In this document: positions 1 to 8,839 of the stretch, one piece after another
How positions within the stretch are numbered: position 1 is the first letter of the stretch
Layout: every line of letters starts with the position of its first letter
Assembly: GCA_035344155.1 (NCBI GenBank)
Contig: DAORAL010000013.1
Location: 1 to 64,000 of the forward strand
From: UBA1845 sp002338715
GTDB lineage: Bacteria; Planctomycetota; Phycisphaerae; UBA1845
Length of the DNA: 64,000 nt
Direction: 5' to 3'
Notes under the pieces: model-generated
What the model saw: only the letters and a program-made list of their open reading frames with translations
Database searches by the model: none
What the model was told of the DNA's origin: nothing
Position numbers and translations under genes: made by a program

Positions 1-28
1 CGGTGTCTACTGTCTTTCATGCACTTAA

Positions 29-379
29 ATCACCCACTTTTTTGGAGGAGAACCTTATTTTACGGTTTGCTGTTTCGTCAACCGAACGATCGTTGAATTG
101 GGGAGCCACTATCTGTCGATTCGCCACGAGCCGTTGCCCTGGCCCGGCAACAAGAACATCGACGCAAGCGATCTCGACCAGATCTATTGCAAGGAGCGCA
201 TTCACCGCGACGAGAACTCATCACGCTCGATCTTTGAATTGAGGGCCATTACAAGAGATGGCACATCGCAGAAACTCCTGAGCGGATTCCGCGAACTTGA
301 ACAAGCGCTGTATCTGGAACAGGAAATCGAAAATACGCTCGGCATCGTCGATCGACCGGTGCCGGGATCAAGAGCGTAA
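29..379 (+). pseudogene. C-terminal remnant of a conserved planctomycete-type protein
   Basis: Open frame in frame 2 after an in-frame TAA at 26-28, with only a TTG at 98 as a possible start. The readable part includes VNRTIVELGSHYLSIRH, PLPWPGNKNIDASDL and a tail with LEQALYLEQEIE and LGIVDRPVPG. From memory this resembles the C-terminal domain of a family of planctomycete membrane proteins in which a transmembrane segment normally precedes the VNRT motif. Here that upstream part is absent or interrupted by the stop, and the window edge hides the rest. It is most likely a decayed or truncated gene; a short functional protein starting at TTG 98 is the alternative. It converges with the next minus-strand gene. 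Confidence 0.5.
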
Positions 380-455
380 CATTCTCCTCTGTGCCGCACG
401 GTTCGAACCAGTCCCTATGCGACAGCGCCAACCTTACACGCATGTAGGGCGATCG

Positions 456-920
456 CTAGCGAGTCGCGGCGGAGAAGATCGTGATTGCGAAGGACAGCAA
501 CGTCCCAGCCGACATGCAGAGAAGCGCAATATACGCAATGATATTGAATGGGCGCAAAAAAGCTCGTTCCGGGAGGAAGCGGAACTGCCAACACCGCCAC
601 ATTAGGGTTGCCGTGGATGGGAGTAGTACCAAAGAGGCCAACAGCCACAGAAGAAGAACCAAGCGATAGAGACCGCGGGTCACGAAGCCGGTCGGATTAA
701 CCGCAAGATAAGAAGTAATCCAACTCACTACAATGGCAAGCACCGAAACGTAGATCAGGCCCTGTTGTCGCAATTTCAAGTACACGAACGGGAACGACGC
801 ACTGCCAACACTGCCCACTATCGGCAATCCACATTCGGGGCAGTCCTTATCCGCCTCCAATCCCTCCAACAGATATTGGCAGCGAACGCATGACTCAACT
901 TTGTATGGGCCCGTGACCAT
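456..920 (-). CDS. Zinc-ribbon membrane protein, function unknown
   Basis: About 154 aa. The N-terminus carries a CVRC...CPEC zinc-ribbon-like motif of the CxxCxYxLxGL...CPECG type common in planctomycete membrane proteins. Three hydrophobic segments follow (roughly residues 55-75, 85-105 and 125-150). The ATG at 920 is preferred over a frame extending to 992, because the longer version would overlap the upstream gene and its extra residues are not membrane- or ribbon-like. It is last in a minus-strand run behind a small unknown protein and a lipoprotein. No specific function can be assigned. Confidence 0.65.
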   Translation of the reverse strand: MVTGPYKVESCVRCQYLLEGLEADKDCPECGLPIVGSVGSASFPFVYLKLRQQGLIYVSVLAIVVSWITSYLAVNPTGFVTRGLYRLVLLLWLLASLVLLPSTATLMWRCWQFRFLPERAFLRPFNIIAYIALLCMSAGTLLSFAITIFSAATR

Positions 921-936
921 CCTGCTTGTTTTCGAA

Positions 937-1329
937 TCATCCAGAGTGGAACTGGCTGTCGTCGCATCGACCAAACGCCGACTTTGTATCAAACCACTTT
1001 AGCCCATTGATCTCCTCGTATTCAAGAAACGGTCCCGGTTCGACGCTCGCAGCGAGCATGCAATGTCCATTCGAGTCGTCCCGAATCGGCGAAAAGCAAA
1101 TATTAGGCCCCCATGGACTGTATACCTGAACCGTCAGCCCTCCCGCGGATTCACGCCCGGGAAATTCTCCCGACAACCGAAGCCACATCAGCAAATCAAA
1201 TCGGAGCCGACGCCGATCTCGCATCTCAGAAGGTTCGTATCGAACGCGATATTCGCCGTCGCGAATCGAAGTGATTGTCAGCCGGTGCCCGACTTCGTTG
1301 ATCCAGATTCCGCTGAAGTCAAGACTCAT
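937..1329 (-). CDS. Small hypothetical protein
   Basis: 130 aa, soluble, no signal peptide or membrane segment. It starts MSLDFSGIWINEVGHRLTI and has an alternating hydrophobic/polar pattern suggesting a small beta-rich fold, possibly a beta-barrel or lipocalin-like domain (inference). It lies 16 nt upstream of the zinc-ribbon membrane protein, so the two may be co-transcribed. I do not recognise the family. Confidence 0.5.
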   Translation of the reverse strand: MSLDFSGIWINEVGHRLTITSIRDGEYRVRYEPSEMRDRRRLRFDLLMWLRLSGEFPGRESAGGLTVQVYSPWGPNICFSPIRDDSNGHCMLAASVEPGPFLEYEEINGLKWFDTKSAFGRCDDSQFHSG

Positions 1330-1382
1330 CGAAGCACCTTGGCGATCTTGATATGCGTTACTTTGGTGTCTGCCCGTTATCG

Positions 1383-2489
1383 TCAGTCGAGCACCAAGAG
1401 ATCAGCCCCTCCGTTGATCGTCGAGATCAGTTCCGTCATGTCGCCGGAAATCTCGCGCGTCGGTGTTTGCTCGCCATCAAGAGTGGACACGTTGTCATAG
1501 GCGAGGATGCGGGCTGACGACACGAAGTATGCCGTACCGGCTGAGTCCAAAACCAGTTCCCCCGGAAACGACGCATCAAGTATCTCGATCTGAGCGGCCC
1601 GCGTTACCGCGTCCTGCTGAGTCGAAATTTCAGTCACCTGATCGATAAATCCCGCGCTGCCCAGCGAATACAGCGTGTCATTGCCATCGATCGCCAAACC
1701 AAAGACGAAGTCCCCGCTAATCCCGAAGATTCGGTGATCGGCTTCCTGCTCGCCTTCTTTGGTGCTCACATCTGTGAACACGTTGATTTCGCGCTCATCA
1801 CCGACGTACAACTGATCGTCAACGGTGACAAACATTTCCGTTGGTCGATCCAGATCCGGGCTGGTGATTGTTCGATCGGGTTCGCGCTCATTGTCAAAAC
1901 CTGGGCCAGCCGTGCCCTCATACACTGCGATCGATGGCGCCCCTGACCCCGGCGGTGAAATCAGGATGTAGAGCATGTCACGGTCCACATCCATCGCGAT
2001 CGAACGCACACTCAGTTGGGCGATCCCGGTGTCGCGAACCTGTCGCACAGGCACCTGATTGCCGTTGAGGCGGCGCGCGTCGGCATAGACATTGATGACG
2101 ATATCCGGCTGCGATGCGTTCGGCTGCGCCGTAAGCACAATCAACTCACCAGCCGAATTCACTGCGATGCCTTTGACATCCACAAGCTCGGTGGCGCTAC
2201 CGACCAGATTCATCGCCGGCGCGACGTTACCCGTCAGTGTATCATCGCGGCGAAACGTCAGAATGTTGTCGCCGCCAGCCGCAAGCAACCGGGGACCGTC
2301 GAGAAAGTCCACCGTGTTCCCGCCGCTGCTACCGCCTCCGTTTCCATCACTGCCACCGTCCCCTCCGCCAACGCTCGGAGTACAACCCGCGACACAAAAA
2401 AACGTCGCCAAAATCGCGATCAATCCCGATCTTGCCAACGCATACAGTGCTCGATTCTGTCGCAATCTCTGTCCGGCCCAAATCGTCAT
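1383..2489 (-). CDS. Lipoprotein with beta-propeller-like (NHL/SMP-30 type) repeats
   Basis: About 368 aa. The basic N-terminus and hydrophobic stretch end in a lipobox VAGC with the lipidated Cys near residue 36, followed by a Gly/Ser/Asn-rich linker. The rest contains repeated units such as GIAVNSAGELIVL, AMDVDRDMLYIL, VTVDDQLYVGD and LAIDGNDTLYSLG, typical of six-bladed propellers that read as repeated 'value over time' modules. It is likely tethered to a membrane facing the periplasm or surface. The start is the ATG at 2489; an earlier in-frame start adds residues unlike a signal peptide. It begins 44 nt after the pseudokinase stop, so the two are probably co-transcribed and may act together. 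Confidence 0.7.
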   Translation of the reverse strand: MTIWAGQRLRQNRALYALARSGLIAILATFFCVAGCTPSVGGGDGGSDGNGGGSSGGNTVDFLDGPRLLAAGGDNILTFRRDDTLTGNVAPAMNLVGSATELVDVKGIAVNSAGELIVLTAQPNASQPDIVINVYADARRLNGNQVPVRQVRDTGIAQLSVRSIAMDVDRDMLYILISPPGSGAPSIAVYEGTAGPGFDNEREPDRTITSPDLDRPTEMFVTVDDQLYVGDEREINVFTDVSTKEGEQEADHRIFGISGDFVFGLAIDGNDTLYSLGSAGFIDQVTEISTQQDAVTRAAQIEILDASFPGELVLDSAGTAYFVSSARILAYDNVSTLDGEQTPTREISGDMTELISTINGGADLLVLD

Positions 2490-2533
2490 TTTGCTTGCTC
2501 CACTTAAACACGACACAAAATGCGTTTTCCTGT

Positions 2534-4042
2534 TCACACTCCGATGACATAAACCCAACCGACCGCCACATCGTCGGCGTTGGTTTGAATGTTTTTGATG
2601 AGTTGATCCGCGTATGGCGCGAATGACTTCCAGCGACTTTCGTCGGATGGGGTCATGACCTCCGACTCCAGGTCCTGCGTCGCGTAGCCGACCAGGTTCT
2701 TACCGCGCCAGATGATCGGTACGTATGTCTTTGGCGGATCACCGACGGACATGAGTTCGAGGTCGACGAGTGAATCCATCTCGTCCATGTCATCGCCAAC
2801 TACAACGATGAACACGCCCACGCCACCCGGCCGCGGGATCGACCAGCCGTCACTGGTGGCGTCGATCGGCAAGTGAAACAGGCGCTGATTCGCACGTTCG
2901 GGCTCAGCCACTTTCCAGGCGTGCACAGTACCGACAGAGTCTCGATAGTACACCGCGATGTTCGACGGTTTCGACAGGATCACATCGAGAAACAACGCAT
3001 CACCGGTCCGGGCGGCCAACTCCGCCATCGCGAGATTCTCGGCGCTATCGCTGCCCGCCCGCTCGACATTCATGGTCACTTCAAGGATGCGGGCTGGTCC
3101 GCCGCTGATCACGCCCCAGATGCCAAACAATCCAACCATCAACAAGCCCACGAACACAAACGCGAACTTGACGGCCGGCTTGGACCGCTTGCCGTGCAGA
3201 TAACTATCGATATCGCGGACGAGTGTTTCCGCATCGAGATAGCGATGGATCGGATCGGTCGCGAGCAGTTGGGCGCAAATCGCCCGAAGCTCGGTGGGGG
3301 CTTCAGGGGCGGCTCGATCGATGGGGGCAATATCGTCAAACTCTGAAAACGGATGGCTCAGCTCAGCCAGCGGGCGCTCCGTGGCTTTCTCGCCCGACAC
3401 CAGCCGATACATCACCGTGCCCAAAGCGAACAGGTCGCCGCGTTGATTGAGTTTAAATTCGCGCTCCCGCCCTTCAGAGCCTTTGCCCTTTGGCTCGCTC
3501 GAAGGAATCGCGTCCATGCGAATGCCCATGCCAAACTCGGCGAAGACGGGCAAGTCCGACTCGTCGATCCAGACGGTGCGTTCGCTGATGTCGCCGTGGG
3601 TCATGCCCGCATTGTGATACGCCGCAAGCGTCAGGGCGCATTCGCGAATGACGTGGGCGATCTGGCGATAGTCGCCATCGTAAGAAACATAAGCGTCAGC
3701 CAGGCTACGTTCCTGCGGCGGGGAAGTGACCAACACGGGTGCGCCGTCCTCGGCGACGAACGAATCGCGGATCGGAACGATTCCGGTGTGGCGAAGTTCA
3801 TCGGCGATGGCTTTGGAACCGCGCAGTTCCGACACGCGTGGTTCACCGACCTTGACGTGAACCGGTCCGCCCCCACCGCGATCATAACCGCGCCAGACCG
3901 TGCCGACGTCGGTGACGACCACCTGCTCCGTCAGGATGTATGAACCGATTTGACGAGTCACGACAATTGGGTGTCCATCGGTTTGAGGTGTTGTGTTGGA
4001 CCTACTGTGCGAACCAATCAGGACCGCCGCGCCATCCGTCAT
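2534..4042 (-). CDS. Membrane-anchored protein kinase-like protein, probable pseudokinase
   Basis: 502 aa from the ATG at 4042, or about 475 aa from GTG at 3961. The kinase-like fold covers about residues 33-285: a candidate ATP-lysine in VHVK (64), HGD at 149-151 in place of HRD, EFG at 169-171 in place of DFG, and GDLFALGTVMYRLVSG at 202-217 like the alpha-F helix. The Asn of HRDxxxxN is Thr, the Lys two after the Asp is Ser, and the glycine loop is degenerate. Metal binding is therefore probably lost. One transmembrane helix (about 293-312) leads to a C-terminal extracytoplasmic domain of unknown type. ATG 4042 lies inside a dispersed hairpin repeat, so GTG 3961 may be the true start. The next gene encodes a propeller lipoprotein. 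Confidence 0.7.
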   Translation of the reverse strand: MTDGAAVLIGSHSRSNTTPQTDGHPIVVTRQIGSYILTEQVVVTDVGTVWRGYDRGGGGPVHVKVGEPRVSELRGSKAIADELRHTGIVPIRDSFVAEDGAPVLVTSPPQERSLADAYVSYDGDYRQIAHVIRECALTLAAYHNAGMTHGDISERTVWIDESDLPVFAEFGMGIRMDAIPSSEPKGKGSEGREREFKLNQRGDLFALGTVMYRLVSGEKATERPLAELSHPFSEFDDIAPIDRAAPEAPTELRAICAQLLATDPIHRYLDAETLVRDIDSYLHGKRSKPAVKFAFVFVGLLMVGLFGIWGVISGGPARILEVTMNVERAGSDSAENLAMAELAARTGDALFLDVILSKPSNIAVYYRDSVGTVHAWKVAEPERANQRLFHLPIDATSDGWSIPRPGGVGVFIVVVGDDMDEMDSLVDLELMSVGDPPKTYVPIIWRGKNLVGYATQDLESEVMTPSDESRWKSFAPYADQLIKNIQTNADDVAVGWVYVIGV

Positions 4043-4189
4043 TCCCGCGCAGGCGGGAATCCAGGACCGAACAAGAATCTCGAACGTTTTTTGCCCGCAC
4101 CCGGACGCCGGAAATCTCTAACAGCCCATCGCCGTTCGTTAGCCACATTGGCACACCCAACTGGATTCCCGCTTTCGCGGGAATGACGG
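4036..4189. repeat. MITE-like unit: inverted pair of ATTCCC-N8-GGGAAT hairpins
   Basis: Two near-identical 29-nt arms face each other. The left arm (4036-4064) contains ATTCCCGCGCAGGCGGGAAT and the right arm (4161-4189) contains ATTCCCGCTTTCGCGGGAAT. Each arm is itself a hairpin, and together they form terminal inverted repeats around about 96 nt with no ORF. Further arms of the same family are at 34681-34710 and 41191-41240. No transposase lies inside. Confidence 0.75.
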
Positions 4190-4232
4190 CGGGACGTTTG
4201 ATCCCATCGAGCAATTAAAATTCAGGCAATCC

Positions 4233-7019
4233 CTACATCAGGTACGGATCTTGTTTTTCCTGATCGAGCCCGAGTTCCTTTACCAGTTTCTTCACGTCGG
4301 CTGGCTTGGCCTCGCCCCTCTGCACCAGTTGATACATCGCCGCAAGACAAATGTGTTCTGCGTCGACCTCAAAGTGGCGACGAAGCGCCGGACGCGATTC
4401 GCTGCGGCCGAAACCATCCGTCCCGAGCGACGTCATGCCGTTGGGCACCCAGCGCTGAATCATATCGGGCAAGAGCTTCAAATAATCCGATGCCGCAACG
4501 ATGGGCCAAGGCTCTTTTTCAAGCTGCTTTTGCACGTAGCACTTCGCCGGTTTGCGATGGGCGTTGAGCATGTTCTCGCGCTCGACCGCCAATGCGTCGC
4601 GGCGCAGTTCCTTGTAACTGGTCACGCTCCACACGTCGGCTGCGACGTTGAATCGTTCGTTGAGAATCTCCTGCGCCCGCAGCGCCTCGCGAAGGATCGT
4701 ACCGCTGCCAAACAGGTGGATGCGCGGCTTCTTACCCGGCTTCTCTGCAGCGCGATACTTGTACATGCCGCGAAGGATGCCCTCTTCAACGCCCTTGGGC
4801 ATGGGCGGCTGAACGTAGTTTTCGTTGTAGATGGTGACGTAATAGAAGATGTCTTCGTTCTCGCCATACATCCTGCGAATGCCATCCTGAAGGATGATCG
4901 CCAACTCGTACGCAAATGCCGGATCATACGCCTGCACGTTGGGCACGGTTGACGCGAGGATGTGCGAATGACCGTCCTGATGCTGCAAGCCTTCGCCGTT
5001 GAGCGTGGTGCGGCCAGCCGTTCCGCCAAGAAGGAATCCGCGACCGCGCATGTCGCCACACAACCAGATCTGATCACCGATGCGCTGGAACCCGAACATC
5101 GAGTAATAGATGAAGAACGGAATCATCGGCCGCCCATGCGTCGCGTACGACGTGGACGCCGCCAGGAACGACGCCATCGACCCGGCTTCGGTGATGCCCT
5201 CTTCGAGAATCTGACCGTCGCGCGCCTCGCGGTAGTAAAGCAGAAGGTGCGAATCGACCGGATCGTAAAGCTGACCAGTGTGCGAATAGATGCCCGCCTT
5301 CCGGAAGAGCCCTTCCATGCCAAACGTGCGGGCTTCATCGGGAACGATCGGGACGATGTACTTGCCGGTTTCCTTGTGGTTGAGCAATTGCGCGAGCATG
5401 CGCACGAACACCATCGTCGTGGAGGCTTCGCGGCCGTCACTACCCGCGTAAAACTCTTCGAGGTAGTTGCGCTCGGGCACCACGACCTGCTTGCGACGTA
5501 CGACGCGATTGGGAACCGGTCCACCCAACGCCCGCCGACGGGCCAACATGTACTGAATCTCTTCGCTGTCTTCCGGCGGGCGATAGAACGGCGCGTCAGT
5601 CAATTCCTTGTCCGCAATTGGGATGTCGAATCGATCACGGAACTCGCGAAGTTCTTCGTCGTTGAGTTTCTTTTGGTTGTGGGTGACGTTGCGACCTTCA
5701 CCCGCTTCACCGAGGCCATAACCCTTCACGGTTTTCGCCAAGACAACCGTCGGGCCTTCGGTGTGTTCGACGGCTTTCTTATACGCAGCATGCACCTTGG
5801 CCGGATCGTGCCCACCGCGGCGCAGGTTCATGATCTGATCGTCGGACAAGTGCTCGACGAGTTTGAGTAAACCGGGAATCGAATTGAAGAAGTGCTCGCG
5901 GGTGAACGAGCCCGGTTCGACGACGTACTTCTGGCTCCAACCATCAATCAGATTGTCAGCCGCCTGAACAAGAAGCTGATCCTTGTCGTTTTCAAAAAGC
6001 GGATCCCAGTCGTCACCCCAGATCACCTTGATGCAATTCCAACCCGCACCGCGGAAGGCGGCTTCCAGCTCTTGAATGATCTGACCGTTACCGCGTACCG
6101 GACCATCAAGGCGCTGAAGGTTGCAGTTGATCACGAACGTCAGGTTGTCGAGATTCTCACGGGCTGCGAGCGTGATTGCGCCGAGACTTTCCGGCTCATC
6201 CGTTTCGCCGTCGCCCATAAACGCCCAGACCCTCGACCCTTGCGTGTCGCAAAGTCCGCGGTCGTGTAGATATCGATTGAATCGGGCTTGATAGATTGCG
6301 TCGATCGATGCCAAGCCCATCGACACCGTCGGGAATTCCCAGAACCCCGGTGCCAACCATGGGTGCGGATAACTTGGAAGTCCACCACCGGCCTGCAGCT
6401 CGCGGCGGAAATTCTCGCACTGCTTTTGCGAAATACGACCTTCCAAGAAAGCGCGGGCATAAATTCCCGGCGACGCGTGTCCCTGGAAGAAAACCTGATC
6501 GCCCGAGCGATCGTTGCTTCGACCGCGGAAGAAATGGTTGAAGCCGACTTCGTACAGCGTTGCCGACGACGCAAACGTCGAGATGTGCCCACCGATGCCC
6601 TCGCACTGACGGTTGGCGCGAACGACCATCGCCATCGCATTCCAACGCACGAGACTCTTGATCCGACGCTCGATGTTGCGGTCGCCCGGGTATGGCGGCT
6701 CCTTCGATTTGGGGATCGTGTTGGTGTACGGCGTGTTGGCGCTGAACGGCATGGGAACGCCGCGCAGAAACAGATGCTCGATCAATCGCGAGACGAGGAA
6801 GCGTGCGCGATCGCTGCTTTGGTGTTCGAGAACAGCTTCCAACGATTCGATCCAATCGTTGGTCTCGGCATGGTCGCGATCAATAAAGCAGTAGCTGCCG
6901 TTGCCCACGGGCGACGCGGGATCGATCGCGGGCGAGTCATCAAAATCGCTTTTCGTTCGATCCACGGGTGGCTTGGGCATGGTCTTCTTCTTCGGCTCGA
7001 TGAGAGGTTCTACACTCAT
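4233..7019 (-). CDS. aceE: Pyruvate dehydrogenase E1 component, homodimeric type
   Basis: About 928 aa, close to the E. coli AceE length (887). It decarboxylates pyruvate with thiamine diphosphate and passes the acetyl group to the lipoyl E2. The ThDP motif GDGETDEPES is near residue 269, followed by NCNLQRLDGPV as in enterobacterial AceE. The N-terminal half has GGHISTFASSATLYEVGFNH and the C-terminal half keeps the transketolase-like pyrimidine and C-terminal domains. ATG 7019 is chosen; ATG 6980 is possible, and the frame to 7139 adds unrelated residues. E2 (aceF) and E3 (lpd) are not in the window. A TATAAT promoter sits about 125 nt upstream. Confidence 0.95.
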   Translation of the reverse strand: MSVEPLIEPKKKTMPKPPVDRTKSDFDDSPAIDPASPVGNGSYCFIDRDHAETNDWIESLEAVLEHQSSDRARFLVSRLIEHLFLRGVPMPFSANTPYTNTIPKSKEPPYPGDRNIERRIKSLVRWNAMAMVVRANRQCEGIGGHISTFASSATLYEVGFNHFFRGRSNDRSGDQVFFQGHASPGIYARAFLEGRISQKQCENFRRELQAGGGLPSYPHPWLAPGFWEFPTVSMGLASIDAIYQARFNRYLHDRGLCDTQGSRVWAFMGDGETDEPESLGAITLAARENLDNLTFVINCNLQRLDGPVRGNGQIIQELEAAFRGAGWNCIKVIWGDDWDPLFENDKDQLLVQAADNLIDGWSQKYVVEPGSFTREHFFNSIPGLLKLVEHLSDDQIMNLRRGGHDPAKVHAAYKKAVEHTEGPTVVLAKTVKGYGLGEAGEGRNVTHNQKKLNDEELREFRDRFDIPIADKELTDAPFYRPPEDSEEIQYMLARRRALGGPVPNRVVRRKQVVVPERNYLEEFYAGSDGREASTTMVFVRMLAQLLNHKETGKYIVPIVPDEARTFGMEGLFRKAGIYSHTGQLYDPVDSHLLLYYREARDGQILEEGITEAGSMASFLAASTSYATHGRPMIPFFIYYSMFGFQRIGDQIWLCGDMRGRGFLLGGTAGRTTLNGEGLQHQDGHSHILASTVPNVQAYDPAFAYELAIILQDGIRRMYGENEDIFYYVTIYNENYVQPPMPKGVEEGILRGMYKYRAAEKPGKKPRIHLFGSGTILREALRAQEILNERFNVAADVWSVTSYKELRRDALAVERENMLNAHRKPAKCYVQKQLEKEPWPIVAASDYLKLLPDMIQRWVPNGMTSLGTDGFGRSESRPALRRHFEVDAEHICLAAMYQLVQRGEAKPADVKKLVKELGLDQEKQDPYLM

Positions 7020-7148
7020 ACTATCGAATCTCGCATGGGGTGGACTTGTTATTCGGAAACAGGAATGACCCAACCAAAATCCCAGGAATGCGAACCAGTC
7101 ACAGGTCGATGGTTCCGGGGCGGTTTCCGGGCGATTCACTCAATTGGG

Positions 7149-7177
7149 ATTATAGGAGAAAAGCGCGAATCCGTCAC
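7149..7177 (-). promoter_or_regulatory. Putative sigma70-type promoter for aceE
   Basis: On the minus strand, GTGACG (7177-7172) and a consensus TATAAT (7154-7149) are separated by 17 nt. The predicted start near 7142 gives a leader of about 120 nt before the aceE ATG at 7019. Confidence 0.55.
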
Positions 7178-7235
7178 GCAAATGCACCTTGGCACATGGG
7201 GTATCGGCGTTTAGCGACCCGCTAGACCAAATCCC

Positions 7236-8699
7236 CTACAGATCGGCGAGTACACCGCTTCTTTCGTTGAACTCCTCAATCGATTCGTCCCATTGTTCGG
7301 CTTGGCTGAACATTTCCGTCCAGAAATCGGGATCCCAGAGCTTGCGGAGGTCCTCCACGTCGCGCTGTTGCTGCTCGACCCAGGTGTAATACTTGAAGTT
7401 ATGCAGGGCTTTGCGGTCGACGTAACCAAGTTCGCGGCAGTGATCGGTGGTCGCGGCTTCGAGACAGAGCGAGAAATGGCGGGCAGCCGCCTCCGCCTTG
7501 TAGGGACCGTGGGCAGCGGTCTCTTCCTCCAGTCGCGAGGCGTACAGACTCATCGCATCGGTCAGGGGCATGAAGATCACGTCGCGGCTATCGTATTCAA
7601 AATACTTCGCCGTCTTGATCGCGGACAGCAGATTCGAAATCGAACTGATCCCCAAGAGCGGCAGCTTTTCGATGAGCTTTGAATCGATGCCTTGCTTGGC
7701 GAGATAGTCCTGACCGGCTGACTCGTTAAACAACCGCATGACGCCGTAGCACATCTCATCATCGATCGCAGTGACAAAGTCGGTGTTGCGCACGTTGTGA
7801 ACCCAGGGCACGTGCTTGTCGCCGATGCCTTCAATCCGATGCCCACCGAAACCGAAATTCAAAAGCGTCGGGCATTGCAGCGCTTCCGCCGCGGTGACCG
7901 TGATTCGCGGATGCAACGTGCGAAGATAGTCGCCGGCAGCGATCGTTCCCGCCGACCCGGTTGACGAAATGTAAGCAGCCAACCGATCGCCTTCGCGCCG
8001 GATGCGTTTGTATATTTCTTCGACGATGCCACCCGTCACATGGTAATGCCACATCGCGTTGCCGAATTCTTCGAACTGATTGAAGATCACGCAGTCCTTG
8101 CGCGTGTCGCGAATCTCCCAGCACTTGTCGTAAATCTCTTTGACGTTCGACTCGCAGCCGGGCGTTGCGATCACCTCCGCGCCGATTTCTTTGAGCCACG
8201 TGAAGCGCTCCTGGCTCATCTCTTCCGGCAGAATCGCGACGGCTGTACAACCCAGAAGCGCGCAGTCAAACGCCCCACCACGGCAATAGTTCCCAGTGGA
8301 CGGCCAAACTGCTTTCTGCGTCTTCGGATCAAACTGCCCCGTCACCAAGCGCGGAACCAGACAACCGAAAGCAGCCCCCACCTTGTGCGCACCGGTCGGG
8401 AAGTAGTTGCCCACGATGCCGATGATGCGGGCGTCCACACCGGTCAGCGTCGAAGGAAACTCAATCCAGTTGCCATTGTTAAAGAGCCCGCCCTTTTCGA
8501 CCGGTTCGTTCTTCCAGGTGATACGGAAAAGGTTGAGCGGATCAACATCCCAAAGACCGATTCCCTTGAGGCGATTCTTGACGGTATCGGGGATGAGCGA
8601 TGGGTCTTTCTGCTGGGAAAGGGTCGGGATCAGAATCCCGCGTTTGCGACAATGTTCAGCCGTGCTGGCTACCACGCTCTCGTTGATTTCACCCACCAT
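7236..8699 (-). CDS. PLP-dependent lyase of the cysteine synthase / tryptophan synthase beta fold
   Basis: About 487 aa. The PLP lysine lies in GAHKVGAAFG (near residue 106), a Ser/Asn phosphate-type motif in PSTGNYCRGGA follows, and SSTGSAGTIAAGDY fits the PLP phosphate-binding Gly loop. The C-terminal 150 residues extend beyond a minimal cysteine synthase. The substrate cannot be told from sequence; it may be an amino-acid beta-replacement or elimination enzyme. ATG 8699 is preferred because AAAGGAAAGGG lies just upstream; an earlier in-frame ATG at 8732 is less well supported. It follows dtd with a 140-nt gap. Confidence 0.75.
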   Translation of the reverse strand: MVGEINESVVASTAEHCRKRGILIPTLSQQKDPSLIPDTVKNRLKGIGLWDVDPLNLFRITWKNEPVEKGGLFNNGNWIEFPSTLTGVDARIIGIVGNYFPTGAHKVGAAFGCLVPRLVTGQFDPKTQKAVWPSTGNYCRGGAFDCALLGCTAVAILPEEMSQERFTWLKEIGAEVIATPGCESNVKEIYDKCWEIRDTRKDCVIFNQFEEFGNAMWHYHVTGGIVEEIYKRIRREGDRLAAYISSTGSAGTIAAGDYLRTLHPRITVTAAEALQCPTLLNFGFGGHRIEGIGDKHVPWVHNVRNTDFVTAIDDEMCYGVMRLFNESAGQDYLAKQGIDSKLIEKLPLLGISSISNLLSAIKTAKYFEYDSRDVIFMPLTDAMSLYASRLEEETAAHGPYKAEAAARHFSLCLEAATTDHCRELGYVDRKALHNFKYYTWVEQQQRDVEDLRKLWDPDFWTEMFSQAEQWDESIEEFNERSGVLADL

Positions 8700-8839
8700 C
8701 GATGTACACCCTTTCCTTTCGGCTTTGGTCATTTGGTCAACCCACCATTTTGTAGAAAAGCAAAAAGTCTGCAAGCGACCCGGCGGGCGCCAAAAGTCGG
8801 TGCCATCCGGTTGTCATTGCCTAGTGGGATCGGTCGGGA

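Noticed and set aside
937..992. Overlap of the zinc-ribbon gene with its upstream neighbour
   Set aside because: Disappears with the better ATG at 920.
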